In this document: piece by piece, positions 34,763 to 45,838 of the stretch | How the letters are laid out: every line of letters starts with the position of its first letter | Position numbering within the stretch: position 1 is the stretch's first letter | Assembly (NCBI GenBank): GCA_004352715.1 | Contig: SCFE01000008.1 | Span: 860,844 to 924,843 of the forward strand | Source of the DNA: Hofstenia miamia | Taxonomy: Eukaryota > Xenacoelomorpha > Acoela | Reading direction: 5' to 3' | DNA length: 64,000 nt | The notes under the pieces: model-generated | Seen by the model: only the letters and a program-made list of their open reading frames with translations | The model's database searches: none | Told to the model about the DNA's origin: nothing | Made by a program: the position numbers and the translations under genes

Positions 34763-35829
34763 AACATTTTGAGTAAATCATCATTATTAGTATCCCTGCA
34801 TATCAGGCCCCAAATTATTTCACAAAACACAATATATACCTGTTATTTTTGTACCTACAAAATTAAATAGTTTTTCGGAATTTGGAACCTACTAGATCCA
34901 TAAACATTTAAGTCAAAATTGCGTTGAAATTTAGTACACGTGTACCATGAAATTCAACCTTTTTGAAAAATCATGAATCAAGTCTAGATGCTCATTTTTG
35001 TGCGTGGTTCTCAGATTAAATTTTCCAAGAATTTTTATCAACATTTTGCCAAAATTAGTTATTAAATTGGTGAAATTTGATGAATGAAATTTGAAGTATT
35101 CTGCCACAGTCTACTTGAATCAGCTGCATGTAATGATAGCAATAAACTAAATAAATTCGAATTTAACCTTATTGTAAGGAGGCCTTCATTTGGCGATTTT
35201 GCTACAGTAATTTTGAAAAAGTCTGCGTATTTTGAAAATATGGGTATGATTTTCTGATAGACATTTCTAAAAATTAGTTAGCAGATAATAACAAATTAAT
35301 TTTTTACTGTTTTTTCATTTCTAAAAATTACAAATATTGAATTTGTTAGATTTTTTTGGAATTCATAATACTGAAATAAAATACCATACCAGAAAATACC
35401 TCAAAATAGCAGTAGTCTAAATGTCTTAAGAATGATAGTTTAACTATAATTCTCGGTTTAGAATATTATATTCTTATTGTGTTTTGACGTAAATAATATT
35501 GGGGGCTCATCTGTTTAATCAGAATTACTGAAAGAAAGTTGTTTAAATCCTTATGTCAGAACTATACGTAAATAGTTACTGACAAAAACACCTAGTATTT
35601 TAAAAAGTATGTTATGAAGTTTACTATCTTTACATAGAACATTCATTAGCATCAATAAATGGAAGGCAAACGCTTGTTGACACTAATTCATGTTTCAAAA
35701 AAACTAGACTTTGTAGTTTAAATAGGACAATATATTTTAGAAAGAGTGGTCGGTGTATCCATTTGTTCAATGGTACATATCATTATCAAAAATTACATTT
35801 TATAAAATAGTTATTTCAAAACTGTGTCA
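34763..35829. other. Non-coding stretch
   Basis: No element or gene seen. Confidence 0.5.
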
Positions 35830-36150
35830 AGTTTGAGCAGAGTATTGAATATACAACGAGCCCAAAACGAGTTTTTTTAAGCAAACCAAATTTATAGTAC
35901 AGCTTGTCAATTTGATTATGCAGATTTTTCTTATTCTTTTATTAAATATCTTATAAGAGAAATGTTTATTAAATGATTGGAAGAGCTATGCAAAAAATTC
36001 TGAGAGTACAATATTTTAAAAAAAAATATTAAACCGAAATAAGCCTCATTGAATGATTTTATGTGGTGAGCCAAGCCGAGCCGGACCAAACTTACTCAAA
36101 ATTGCAAAGAGTCCAGTCGAGCTTAGAAATATTGGCTCGTTGACAAGCCT
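35830..36150. mobile_element. Truncated inverted copy of the GCTCGGCTCG MITE
   Basis: Reverse-complement relative of the element at 36618-36957: it carries gagcagagtattg, tatacaacgagcccaaaacg, gagccaagccgagcc and ends ggctcgttgacaagcct. The outer terminal repeat at its left end is missing. With its neighbour it makes a large inverted repeat with a ~470-bp spacer. Confidence 0.7.
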
Positions 36151-36617
36151 AAATTCATACAAAATTTTCAATTTTGTGACATGGTGGTCCAATAGAACAT
36201 GAAGTTCTAAAAATTAATAACTCTCGGTCAGGAATTTTAAACTTAATGCTTACTTGATCTATTTGGAATTTTCAAATGAAGCTCTCAAAAATAGTTGTAT
36301 CAATATCTATATTTTTCTAATGTGTAGCGATTAGATTTGATGTGGTGGATAAAACTAATAAGTTTAGAATAAATGTATATTGAATCCTTAAAGGATTCTT
36401 TGTTAAATAAAAATTAATTTAACAATGAAAAACAGAGTTTTGATTATTTTAACAATAACTTTTAGAATTTTAACTTTAATAGAACTTTTCAAAATTTGGA
36501 TTTTTATATTTCTTACCAAATTTAGTGATCACAATTTACTTATATGATACATTTTTAAAAAAATCCCTAATATCACTTGTCTTATGGGTATAAACTTAAA
36601 AGACAATCAATTTCCAG

Positions 36618-36957
36618 CAGACTTGTCAACGAGCCGTAATTTCTAAGCTCGGCTCGGCTCGCCACAGAAAATCTTTCAATGAGGCTCGTTTCAGCTCAGT
36701 ATTTTTGTTAAAAATATTTTGTTCTCAAAATTTTTTCATTTGTTCTTCCTATTATTTAATAATCATTTCTAAAATACGATTATAAGTAAGGAATATTGTA
36801 TGAAAAAATAAGAAAAATCTCCATATTCAAATTAACAAGCAGCACTATAAATTTGGTTTGCTTAAAAACGCTCGTTTTGGGCTTGTTGTATATACAATAC
36901 TCTGCTCAAGCTCGGCTCGGCTCGTCTGGTTAGAAGCTCGGCTCGTTGACAAGTCTG
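36618..36957. mobile_element. 340-bp hAT-type MITE with GCTCGGCTCG arrays
   Basis: Perfect 19-bp terminal inverted repeats, CAGACTTGTCAACGAGCCG. The 8-bp flanks are atttccag (left) and acttgcag (right), matching at 6 of 8. The interior holds several GCTCGGCTCG stretches. Two further relatives are in the window (35830-36150 and about 24968-25100). Non-coding. Confidence 0.8.
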
Positions 36958-37756
36958 ACTTGCAGCTAAGCCGCCGAATACCATTCCGCTATATCAGCCG
37001 CCAAATATTGTATTGGAGGGATGTTGCATTTTATCCATATGGGGTTGGGCGTTCAAGCTATTTAAAAAAATGCAAGTTTTATAAGAAAACTAATTTTGGA
37101 AAATTATTAGTTTTCCTTTATTATCAATAAGTGGTGTATTTTCATATTAGTTTTGCATCAACTGTTTAAAATTCGAATATAAAGAATTTAGAAATTATAT
37201 TTTTGAAATGCAATTAGTAATTACTAAAATTATAATTGTGTAAAACTTTACCTTTTAGCGGAAAGATTGTCTTCATGCACGTTTGACACGATAGTTATTA
37301 TTCCCGCGCGAAATTTATTTGCATTATAAAGTAGAAACGCTATAAAAATGTTAAAATAACTCATCAACAGATCATGTTGTGTACAATATCTGAAAAAGGT
37401 TTCCAAACAATAAGTTTTGAACTTGCATTGTAATTTGAACTAGTATCATATATTATAATATGATGGATACACTAGCTCTATGCATACATCAGGGGCAAAT
37501 CCAGCAAATTTAGTTAGGAGGCGAGTGACTCCTTAAGTTTTTTCAAATACAGGTACCATCCATTCCGAACGCATTTATTTTTCTTTAATTTTTATCAGTA
37601 ATAACGAAGAATTAATCGACCTTTCACTATTTACCTTAATTATGAGCAATCAGGTTTGGTTTTTCTCATTTAGTTTAGAATGTTGTACTTCTGTCGTACA
37701 ATTATATAGAGTACCATAGTTATTAAAATTTTAATTCACAACAGCCTCATATATAT
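36958..37756. other. Non-coding stretch
   Basis: No gene. A lone hAT-like end (CAGGGGCAAATCCAGC) lies near 37494 without a partner. Confidence 0.5.
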
Positions 37757-38356
37757 ATTAGGGATGGTATCCGGATAGTGAATTGAATATACCGACGAAT
37801 AACGGACAATTCCGGATAATTTACCGAATGACGGACAATATATTGTTCAATTTTTACTAAGGAAATCAGAAACATGACTTTAAAAAACAAAATATGACAT
37901 ATTTTTAGGACAAAATATGACGGAATTTAGTTAAATATGCCCTAAAATATGACCATTCATTTCTCAAAATGATCAATTTAAGGAATATATAAAACTTTTT
38001 TCTGTTACTGAGAACAAGATATATATAAAACAAATACAAAATTCTAACATATTATTAAGTCAATTTTCTAAAACAACTTCTTCACTAAATTATAATAACA
38101 GGACATGAATTTCCATATATTATTTTGGTTAAGATTTCTATCATAGGCTAAGAGTTTACTCAACATAGAAAAACGTTGATCAACTGCAGCCGATGCTGCT
38201 TGACATTTTCGTAATTTGGCATAAAATTCCGATTAAATGTCAATCCCCTTTCCTTCCACTATAGCAGGGAAACCGGTATTTTCTGATCGTGACTTGATAA
38301 AGGTGATTATTTCACAGCTATCATTTCCAAGATCAAAGGTGGGATTAATACCAGCT
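37757..38356 (-). pseudogene. Degenerate hAT transposase C-terminus
   Basis: Read on the minus strand from about 38356 to the stop at 38070, the frame gives the hAT C-terminal dimerisation region: CQAASAAVDQRFSMLSKLL followed by a YYN-containing tail, matching the family pattern of Ser/Ala-Val-Glu-x-x-Phe-Ser and a downstream Asn-rich helix. One stop interrupts the frame just before SEFYAKLRK. The hAT-like terminus TAGGGATGGTATCCGG at about 37762 lies downstream and is probably the right end of the same element. The rest of the transposase is not found. Confidence 0.6.
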
Positions 38357-38978
38357 AGTGGAATTTCAACTTTGTTCAACTTTGATTTTTATAGTAGCAG
38401 TCTTATTTTAAGTAATTAGATTGTCAACCCTCATAAATTTTGCCTGAATATGCATGGCACAGTTGTGCATAATCAATTAAATATTAATGTATATAGTTCC
38501 TTTAATCTTTTTTCAGCTGCCAGCAATTTTTCATCTTTTTATATGTTTTGATGCAACAGGTATGTTGACAATAAAGAATACTCTTAAATCGTGGACATTG
38601 CAGAGCCCAAAAAAGAATTTTTATGTGATCTCATTAATTCTTCTTATACGATATTTCTCAGACTCATTGAACAGGGCTGTTCAATGAATTTTTTTGTTGT
38701 TGCAAATATGTAATCGTTGGTATTTCTTTATTTTACATATTCCAATAATCTATTTTAACCTTAAAATACACCAGTTATATATTCTCGTGGAAAAATTATT
38801 TGTTTAGGTCTTTTCAATGGTATTTACTGAATTTTAATTTATAATCAAGTATATTAAATGTACAATACATTGAGTTCAATCACATATTATTTGATAATAC
38901 TAACTAACTTAAAACCAGTAACATTGTTTGTTAATGTTTTAATGGACCAGAAATATTTGTAAACATTGTTTAAATGCG

Positions 38979-38988
38979 TATATATAAG
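38979..38988 (+). promoter_or_regulatory. TATA box of the 39026 peptide gene
   Basis: TATATATAAG lies 37-47 bases before the ATG at 39026, with a pyrimidine-rich tctcttca start-site candidate near 38997-39004. That leaves a 5' leader of only ~20-25 bases. Confidence 0.6.
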
Positions 38989-39025
38989 TACCCTTTCTCT
39001 TCAAACAACATCATCGTAAGGTACA

Positions 39026-39366
39026 ATGAAGCTGAATAGTATTCTTATTGCATTGTTCGTTTTCTTGATCCTATTTGCTGATTTTGCTGATGCAAGGCGA
39101 AGACATAGACGCGGTCGCGGAAGACGTCATCGTCGGGGACGTGGCCGTGGACACAGCTACTATCCTGTACCTTATCCCTACCCTTATCCCTATCCGCATC
39201 CGGGACCTGTTTATCATCCTCCAAAAGTAAGTTATTTGGTCATATATATGAATATTAAATAATTTTTTAGCCTATTTGTCGCCTCCATTACTACCACAAC
39301 TGTCATTTAAGTTGCATTTGTCCAAGTCACTACTTCTGCTCAAGATCAAGATGTATACCATACTAA
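39026..39366 (+). CDS. Secreted Arg/His-rich, Tyr/Pro-rich, six-Cys peptide (two exons)
   Basis: Exon 1 is 39026-39226 (67 codons), then a 44-nt intron 39227-39270 (gtaagt...ttttttag, phase 0), then exon 2 at 39271-39366 (31 codons and TAA). The 98-residue product has a signal peptide (about 1-23: MKLN, a Leu/Ile/Phe-rich core, then ADA), a basic segment of RRRHRR and GRGRRH repeats (about 24-43), a YPYPYPYP-type linker (about 45-67), and a C-terminal domain with six cysteines spaced C-x7-C-x3-C-x-C-x5-C-x4-C. A cationic segment plus a Pro-rich linker plus a six-Cys domain is the general plan of several invertebrate antimicrobial peptides, so a defence role is possible; structural or metal-binding roles are alternatives. 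AATAAA follows at 39373-39378. Reading through the intron gives a shorter, uninteresting product; the donor, acceptor and six-Cys continuation favour splicing. Confidence 0.78.
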
Positions 39367-39399
39367 TAGATTAATAAATATTTATTATTTTTACTTAGT

Positions 39400-41390
39400 T
39401 GATTTACTTATCTTTGAAGTTATTATTTATGTTTCATATAATTCTTAATTTCCTGTTTGATTTTCTCGTTTTTAAAATAATGAAGGTTAATGAAAGACCT
39501 GAATATTCATTTTCGTAAGCTATTTCTAGTAAGAAATTTAGTATTTTGGTACCGTTATTACTAGAATATTCTGATCTGTTATATTTCTAAGAGTGAAGTG
39601 TTACGCTACCCACTAGTCTTCCTATTAAGGCCTGATGCTCAATGTAAATTTACAGCCATTTATAGGATCAGGCACGCCCCAAAATGTAATATTCACATAA
39701 TAAATTTTTGCATCATTATCGTAATTTAGGCATTAGGCGTAAACTATTTCATCTCTGCTCTTAGTCTTTTCTGATGTATAAACTCAGTTATTCTTTCCGC
39801 TGAAGAACGAATTTCGTTCGTTGCACACCTTACGTCATGTCCTCTTAAATTGTTGAATTTATGATATGTTGTTAGATTACAACAATGGCCCTCAGTCGTA
39901 CTACATATTTTAAGCAGTAAAATGCAGTTACGCTTTAATTATGACGACAAACCATTTTGCATTGCAACCATTCCCAATTTAGATCAAAAGATTTCAAGTA
40001 TCGTGTTAAGTATTTCTGGTAGTTGTGGTGAGAATATATGGGGCTACGTGTTTTGAGGAAATATCCAATGTTTCTAAACTTTTGCCTTTCTAATTGAAAA
40101 TCAGTACTTAGGAAATTAGTTTAATTCGTTCTCATTGTTTCGTTGATCTATCCTCATACAACGAAAGCTTCACTAGTGTTCTGCGTCTGTGGTCAAAGGT
40201 TGTCTTACTCCCAAAATCCCGTCTAATATATTTCTTAATATTATGATAAACATTTCTCTATTCGAACTATGATCATGTTTTAGCGTTCCATTGAAAATGG
40301 CAGTATTTCACGTAATACTAAAGCTCTGACTACGGCAAAAATCACGACTTGCTATGGCTAAAGCGTTACGGTCGGCTAACGTCAAAATTATTCTGCCCGG
40401 TTAAATTCTGCCAAGAAAATGGCATTGGCCGCACAACACTAAGCTTGAAAGAGATTTTCACTAACATTTAAATTAGCAATATTTTTAGCCAAAATTGTTT
40501 AATTTAGCTTAAATTCCTTAATCAAACAACCAATAAAAATATATATTTCCTAATTTTTGCAGAAATTCATTTTTTCTTGTCGGATGATGTCAGTACCTTT
40601 TTAATCACAAAACTTTATTTGTAAAATACAAACGAAACATTAAATTTCTGGATAGTCAAAATTTAGTGACATCTGTGGTAATGATCAACCTCTACTAAAC
40701 CAAACGACTAAATATATTTTGAAGTTTTCTTGCAGTTGCCTGTTTGGTTGCAAAGCAAAACGGCCTTCATGGATTTTGATTTCAACAAAAGGCGACTGTT
40801 TCTCGTGGTTGGAACAGGGATGTCATCTATACTTTGGCTATAATCGCAAACATGAAATGCAATAAAAATAATGATTAAAAATTTATGAAGCTAATCACCA
40901 CTTTTAGTAAAGCGTATGTCGATCATACTTCGAACATACTTGAATTTTAAATGTGTGTGAATTAAGAATTTGTAGTGCCCAATTGTAAAACAACCAGTTT
41001 AACTCTATTTCTGAAAGATAATAGGGGACTAATTGCAATTCAAATTAACGTGATGAATCATTTTATATTAACTAAATTTGGTTCGTCCATAATCTTTAAT
41101 ATTCATGGACAGCTTGGGATATCTTATTGTCTTCGAAATACCAATTAATACTATCCTACAATAATAAGGAACCTGTATGAAGAGGAAAATACATAGCATA
41201 CAATTCCAAATTTTACATTTAAAACTTATGCCGTCGAACGTCAGCTTCTAAACATGCGAACCTCTATAAATGCACTATGGGATTGTTTCATATCATGCGG
41301 GTCAAATATTAGTGAGGAAGCCCCATGTTTACATGAAACCTGTCTAAATTTGCTATTGCATGCATTGCTTGACTCCTGTTATAAATGTAT
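39400..41390. other. Intergenic region between peptide genes
   Basis: Mostly AT-rich. At 40736 a strong acceptor (gaagttttcttgcag) precedes a GC-richer segment open in two frames, one of which has four cysteines over 42 codons to a stop near 40862. No exon 1 was found for it. Confidence 0.4.
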
Positions 41391-41395
41391 ATCAG

Positions 41396-41655
41396 GCTTG
41401 TCCAGTGGGGTGGGGATCTCAATGGACCTCGTGTGGTGCGAAGGAATGTTCGCCCCATGGGTTTTGGGGAGATTTGGGGGCAAGCGTTTTAACTTTACAT
41501 TCTGTTATGCAATAAATTTAAGGGGTTGAAAAGATCCAGAGGGGTCCACAACCCTTCCACAATCTTCATTAATTAGAATAAAAATGTCTAAATACATTCT
41601 AAATCAAAGTAGTTCGCCATATTTGGTTGTTTATTTCAATTAAGTTTCCCACATT
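41396..41655. repeat. Interspersed repeat, copy 1 (GTCCAGTGGGGTGGGG family)
   Basis: Begins with the hAT-like start cttgtccagtggggtgggg and is homologous, in inverted orientation, to about 59600-59875 over roughly 250 bases, including the aaatttaaggggttgaaaa block. A further start of the same family is at 56751-56815. Non-coding. Confidence 0.75.
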
Positions 41656-43346
41656 ATATCCTAAAATACCGAAGAATTATTAGCAAGTTAGTAAAAGACG
41701 GTTTTATTGAAAATAAAAGTACTGTCAATCATGCTGATTTGTCAGAAGACAGTGATGATGAATAAAATTTGTGTTATTGATTTGCACGTTACAATTGCAA
41801 TATTAGTTCATGTATATATATATATATAATGATGCTCGGGTACTCAGTTTTATCCGTGGAAAGGGAGGGCATGCATAAATATCGGGCACGATTAGTACGA
41901 GTAGAGTTTTCCATCCCACATTAGGCGGGGAAGAAAATATTTATTGACCGTCGGCATATTAAGTAATTTATAAATGCGCCATCTTTTTTGCAGTAAATAT
42001 TGAAAAAAATTTACGGCTTAACATTTCATTGTTTAGGAAATGTAATTCTTGGCTTATCTCTAATATGTAAATTGTCATGTTTTCGTTTTTTGCGTTTTTA
42101 AAATATTATTTTGACTTATTTTCATTGAATAATTGTGCGTAACAGTTTACCAGATATTAACTGCTTATTATTTATGTAGAATGATTATCACGCAATCAAG
42201 TAGCATTATCCGCTGATTAACAAATTTGTTCAGTCTTCGGCATATTGCCAATATTTCCTTGTGGTTCAAATTTTCTGATACCTTTTGGAATGATTAAATG
42301 ATATCATGATTTCCATTCATTTGTTGCATTAGAATAACATATACATTTTACACTGTTAAAAAACGTGCATGTCAAAATACATTTTCCGGTTTTGAATAGG
42401 CATGCGAAGAATTTACAATTGCTTTGACATTGATTAATTTAACTTGAATATTACAAATGGATACTAGGGCTGGAAGGGGTCCGCAATTTTCTGGATTGGA
42501 CAAGATTGCACTGATACATTCAAAGACCGGGCCAATAAAAATTTGTGAGGACAATTTTTGAATCGATTGTAATATTAAGTTCAAATAATACTTTGTATCG
42601 TATGGGCACCTATGCGTTCACATACATATACTGAATTTTCAGATAAGGTATGAAACACATAAATAGTATTGTACATATAAATATAAGTTGCATTGAACTA
42701 AAGAAAAATGCGATATAGCTTAACTGCATATAATGTCCGGAAAATCTCGGACCAAAAGAACCGCAGTGTTTCAGTAGCGGACTGGCCTGAACCGAAAAGG
42801 AGCGGATCGAACTACTTCTAGCTTTGGTGAATACACTAATGTTAATCTGAAAAAATTTTGATTATGATGTTATTCATTAACTCAGTTGCCTAATTTCAAA
42901 ATATTCAATAAACTATTTGCATCAAATTCATTTCAAGCAATTTTTTATTTTGTAATACTTGATCTCTGTAAAACACAGAAGAGATTGTTATTAATGGGAT
43001 GTTCAATTTGTGCAATTCAAAATATGAAAGTTATGATCCACTTGCTCAATTGTCATATTTAGGGATAAAATTTTTCTCATAGAAACAACTATATTGTTTA
43101 ATCCTAAGCAGCATATAGTTTATATACAGTTCGCTCTCCATGTTAAAACAATTTTATCCAAGCTCATTAGGAAATCTGATAGTCCTGGTATATGGAAATA
43201 TTTATGAGCAAATGCACTTTCATTTTTGGAGAACATGTGTGATAAAATTATTTCTGCGCCTGAAGTGCACATGAAAATATTACTGCTTTCAATAAAAATG
43301 TCCGATTTTGTAAAAGCTTGAATTTCTTCTCATACGAGAGTTCAGA
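41656..43346. other. Non-coding stretch
   Basis: (AT)n at 41812-41829; otherwise nothing supported. Confidence 0.5.
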
Positions 43347-43883
43347 TTAGAGATGAGCGCGGTGCAAGTTTTATAAAATATTTACACCGTAGAGAAAAAT
43401 AACTTTACCGCTAAGCACCTCAATGTCCTGTTTTTACTGCTAACCACCGCAATAAATGAAATTTTAGCACGGTATACCTCAACAATGGCGATTTTTATCT
43501 TCGTCACAAAAAATGGGTACTTCTGAGTTGTTTTTTTACGGTTATGGATCATTCGTAGAAAAGGTTTAAACAAATTCTTAGGTATTTTGTCATTTCGTTC
43601 AATTTCATTAGGGTAGTATCCAATATTCCATGAAATATGTAAAAATTACTTTTAGTATTTTGTATGTGAAATCTTTTAGTTTTGCTTCAGAAAAACTTTT
43701 TTTAAGAAAAACTTAAAGATTTTAAATCTTAATGCAAAACACGCTATTTGTATAACTTATTGTGCCACCACAAGTTGTTTTAATTCTACTGCTAACCACC
43801 GCAACTGTTTAAATAGCTACCGCGGTACACCGCATCGCGGCATACCGCAGTATTCCGCAGTATTACCGCACCGCCTCATCTCA
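43347..43883. mobile_element. 537-bp hAT-type element with perfect 8-bp target duplication
   Basis: Flanked by AGTTCAGA on both sides (43339-43346 and 43884-43891). The ends are imperfect inverted repeats, tagagatgagcgcggtgc on the left and the complement of gagatgaggcggtgcgg on the right. The interior repeats short ctaaccaccgcaa and ataccgcagta motifs. Non-coding. The target duplication makes this one of the best-defined non-autonomous elements here. Confidence 0.8.
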
Positions 43884-44324
43884 AGTTCAGATAATAAAAG
43901 CCAATGGCAGCAACAACTATCGTAAACTATTTTCTATTATATTAATTGATAACCCGAGTTCTGTTCAGGAGCGTCATGTAGAAAGTCAGAATCTGCAGCT
44001 CCTGAACGGGTGAAAATGAAAGAGGAGTAATTATTTATCTCATGGTGTTATTAGATTTTAGATAAAGTTAAGAACTTTTAAAACTTTTTATGGAAGCAAT
44101 CAAAAATTGTAGGAAGCGCCTAGGTTGCTAATTCTCCACAATTTTTTTAATAACATCCAATATCTTTCATGTTGCATAAATTTTCATTTTTTATTGTTGT
44201 AAAATATTGATGTTTAGCATAATTTTAAATTTATAACTGAAATATTTTTGAAATAATTCTGAAACTAATTTATTAAAAAAAAAGAATTCACATTTCACAA
44301 CTTAGAAATTGTTTTAGTAAAACA

Positions 44325-45271
44325 ATGAAGATGATGCATTTCTTATGTTCTTAGTTCTCGTTATTTCAGTACCAAGATTTTCAATCTGCGCAATAGTGTG
44401 CTCAACATATCTACCTGTAGACGTAAGCATACTCAAACTTTGGAGAAAGACCTTTATATAACCCACGCATTTGTTAATGTTTAAGTAAAATGAGAGTTTG
44501 TTAATTAATTACCTGTAAGTATATATATTACATAAACATTAGATTACACCTTCAGACGTTTCAACAAAGTTTGACAGACCTCTTAATGGGGTTAGTTGGT
44601 GAGTCTGCATCTACATGAAAAGAAAGCATTAAGGTTGATTTTTCCTATCATATACTTTCAAATTCTTCATTAGCTGAGCGTTAGGAATTAAGACATTTTG
44701 AAACTTTTAAGTAAAATTGGGATTTTCGATGAAAAATAGTGAATCTTCTTTAGTATTTATTTAAAGTTAAAAATATATCTTTGAGTTAATAATTCCAATT
44801 TCAAGTTTAAATTTGCATATACATAATTTCCTATTAATCGACGCGCATATTAAAATTCAGCTTTATAAAACGATATCTTTAAATGTTTATGAAAATCACC
44901 ATCACCATTTTTATTAATTTTGAGTTAAAGCTATTCTGCAGGACCATGTGTGTCAATGTTGTGGCTACAATAAGCATTAATCATTCCTATTTAATGAAAG
45001 TGATTCAATTTTGGCTATGCTTTTTTCATGGTGAAAATATTATGAAAAATATTGTTTGCTTCTTATTTTCATTAATCTATATTCTTTCATGCTTGCAAAA
45101 TGTATTTAGATAATTATATACGTTTTGGATAAATATTTCTGACTAACCTTACTTTAGATTTACCGAACTTGCATCCACAGTTCTCCGTATATTGATTTAT
45201 ATCCTGCTTATCATTATCCATGCTATAGCTCCTATTGTAGCTACTACAGATATAGATGTTCATACTGCTAA
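44325..45271 (+). CDS. Secreted Cys/Tyr-rich peptide, paralogue 1 (two exons)
   Basis: Exon 1 ends at 44422 (donor gtaagc) and exon 2 is 45158-45271 (acceptor ttactttag), with a 735-nt phase-0 intron. The first ATG (44325), which aligns with the start of paralogue 2, is followed by a one-base deletion and a stop. The next in-frame ATG at 44345 gives a 26-residue exon 1 that is still a hydrophobic signal peptide. Exon 2 encodes 37 residues with five cysteines, C-x16-C-x4-C-x6-C-x2-C, and 11 tyrosines. Two more cysteines come from exon 1 (SIC and VC). The 63-residue product may be functional with the downstream start, or the gene may be decaying. AATAAA is at 45403-45408. The longer frame across exon 2 (45192-45407) is out of phase with the splice sites and hydrophobic, and is not the product. 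Confidence 0.65.
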
Positions 45272-45838
45272 GTTAATATTCAGTATTTTTGTATTAAGCA
45301 AGCAATATATAAACTTAGATACCTCATGTATTTTCATTAAAACTTTTTCATTAAAAGCTATGCATTTGTTGATTAGTTATTGTCTATATCTAATTAGATC
45401 TAAATAAATTATTTAATAAACATTAAAGTCCAGTGTTGTAAAGTCAGATTAAATTCTATTCTTTGACTTTTTCATTATCTTCAGTTTAACTTTTATATAC
45501 ATTTTGAAATAATAATATAGCAAATTTTTTTTCAATAATTCATTACAGAAGACGTGTTTGTGATCGTCGCTAAGATGTGTTTAAAAATGAGAAATTTAAT
45601 GAATATGTTTACATTTCAATATTTTATGGAAGCGATGACAAATTGTAGGAAGCGCCTAGGTTGCTACTTCCTCACAATTTTTCGAATAACATGTTCTTTA
45701 AATTTTCATTTTTATTGTAAAAAAAATGATGCTTAACATAGTTTTAAACTTAACTGTAATATTTTTGGAATAATTCTGAAACTTATTTGTGAAAGAAGCA
45801 TTCGCATTTCACAACTTAGAAATTGTTTTAGTAAAACA

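Noticed and set aside
41645-41765. Apparent terminal exon ending in an acidic DSDDE tail
   Set aside because: Its acceptor and first bases lie inside the interspersed repeat shared with 59.6 kb, and the rest is not conserved there.
45192-45407. 71-codon hydrophobic ORF, and its counterpart at 47501-47794
   Set aside because: They overlap the terminal exons of the peptide genes in a different frame. Splice sites, conserved cysteines and in-frame indels support the other frame.
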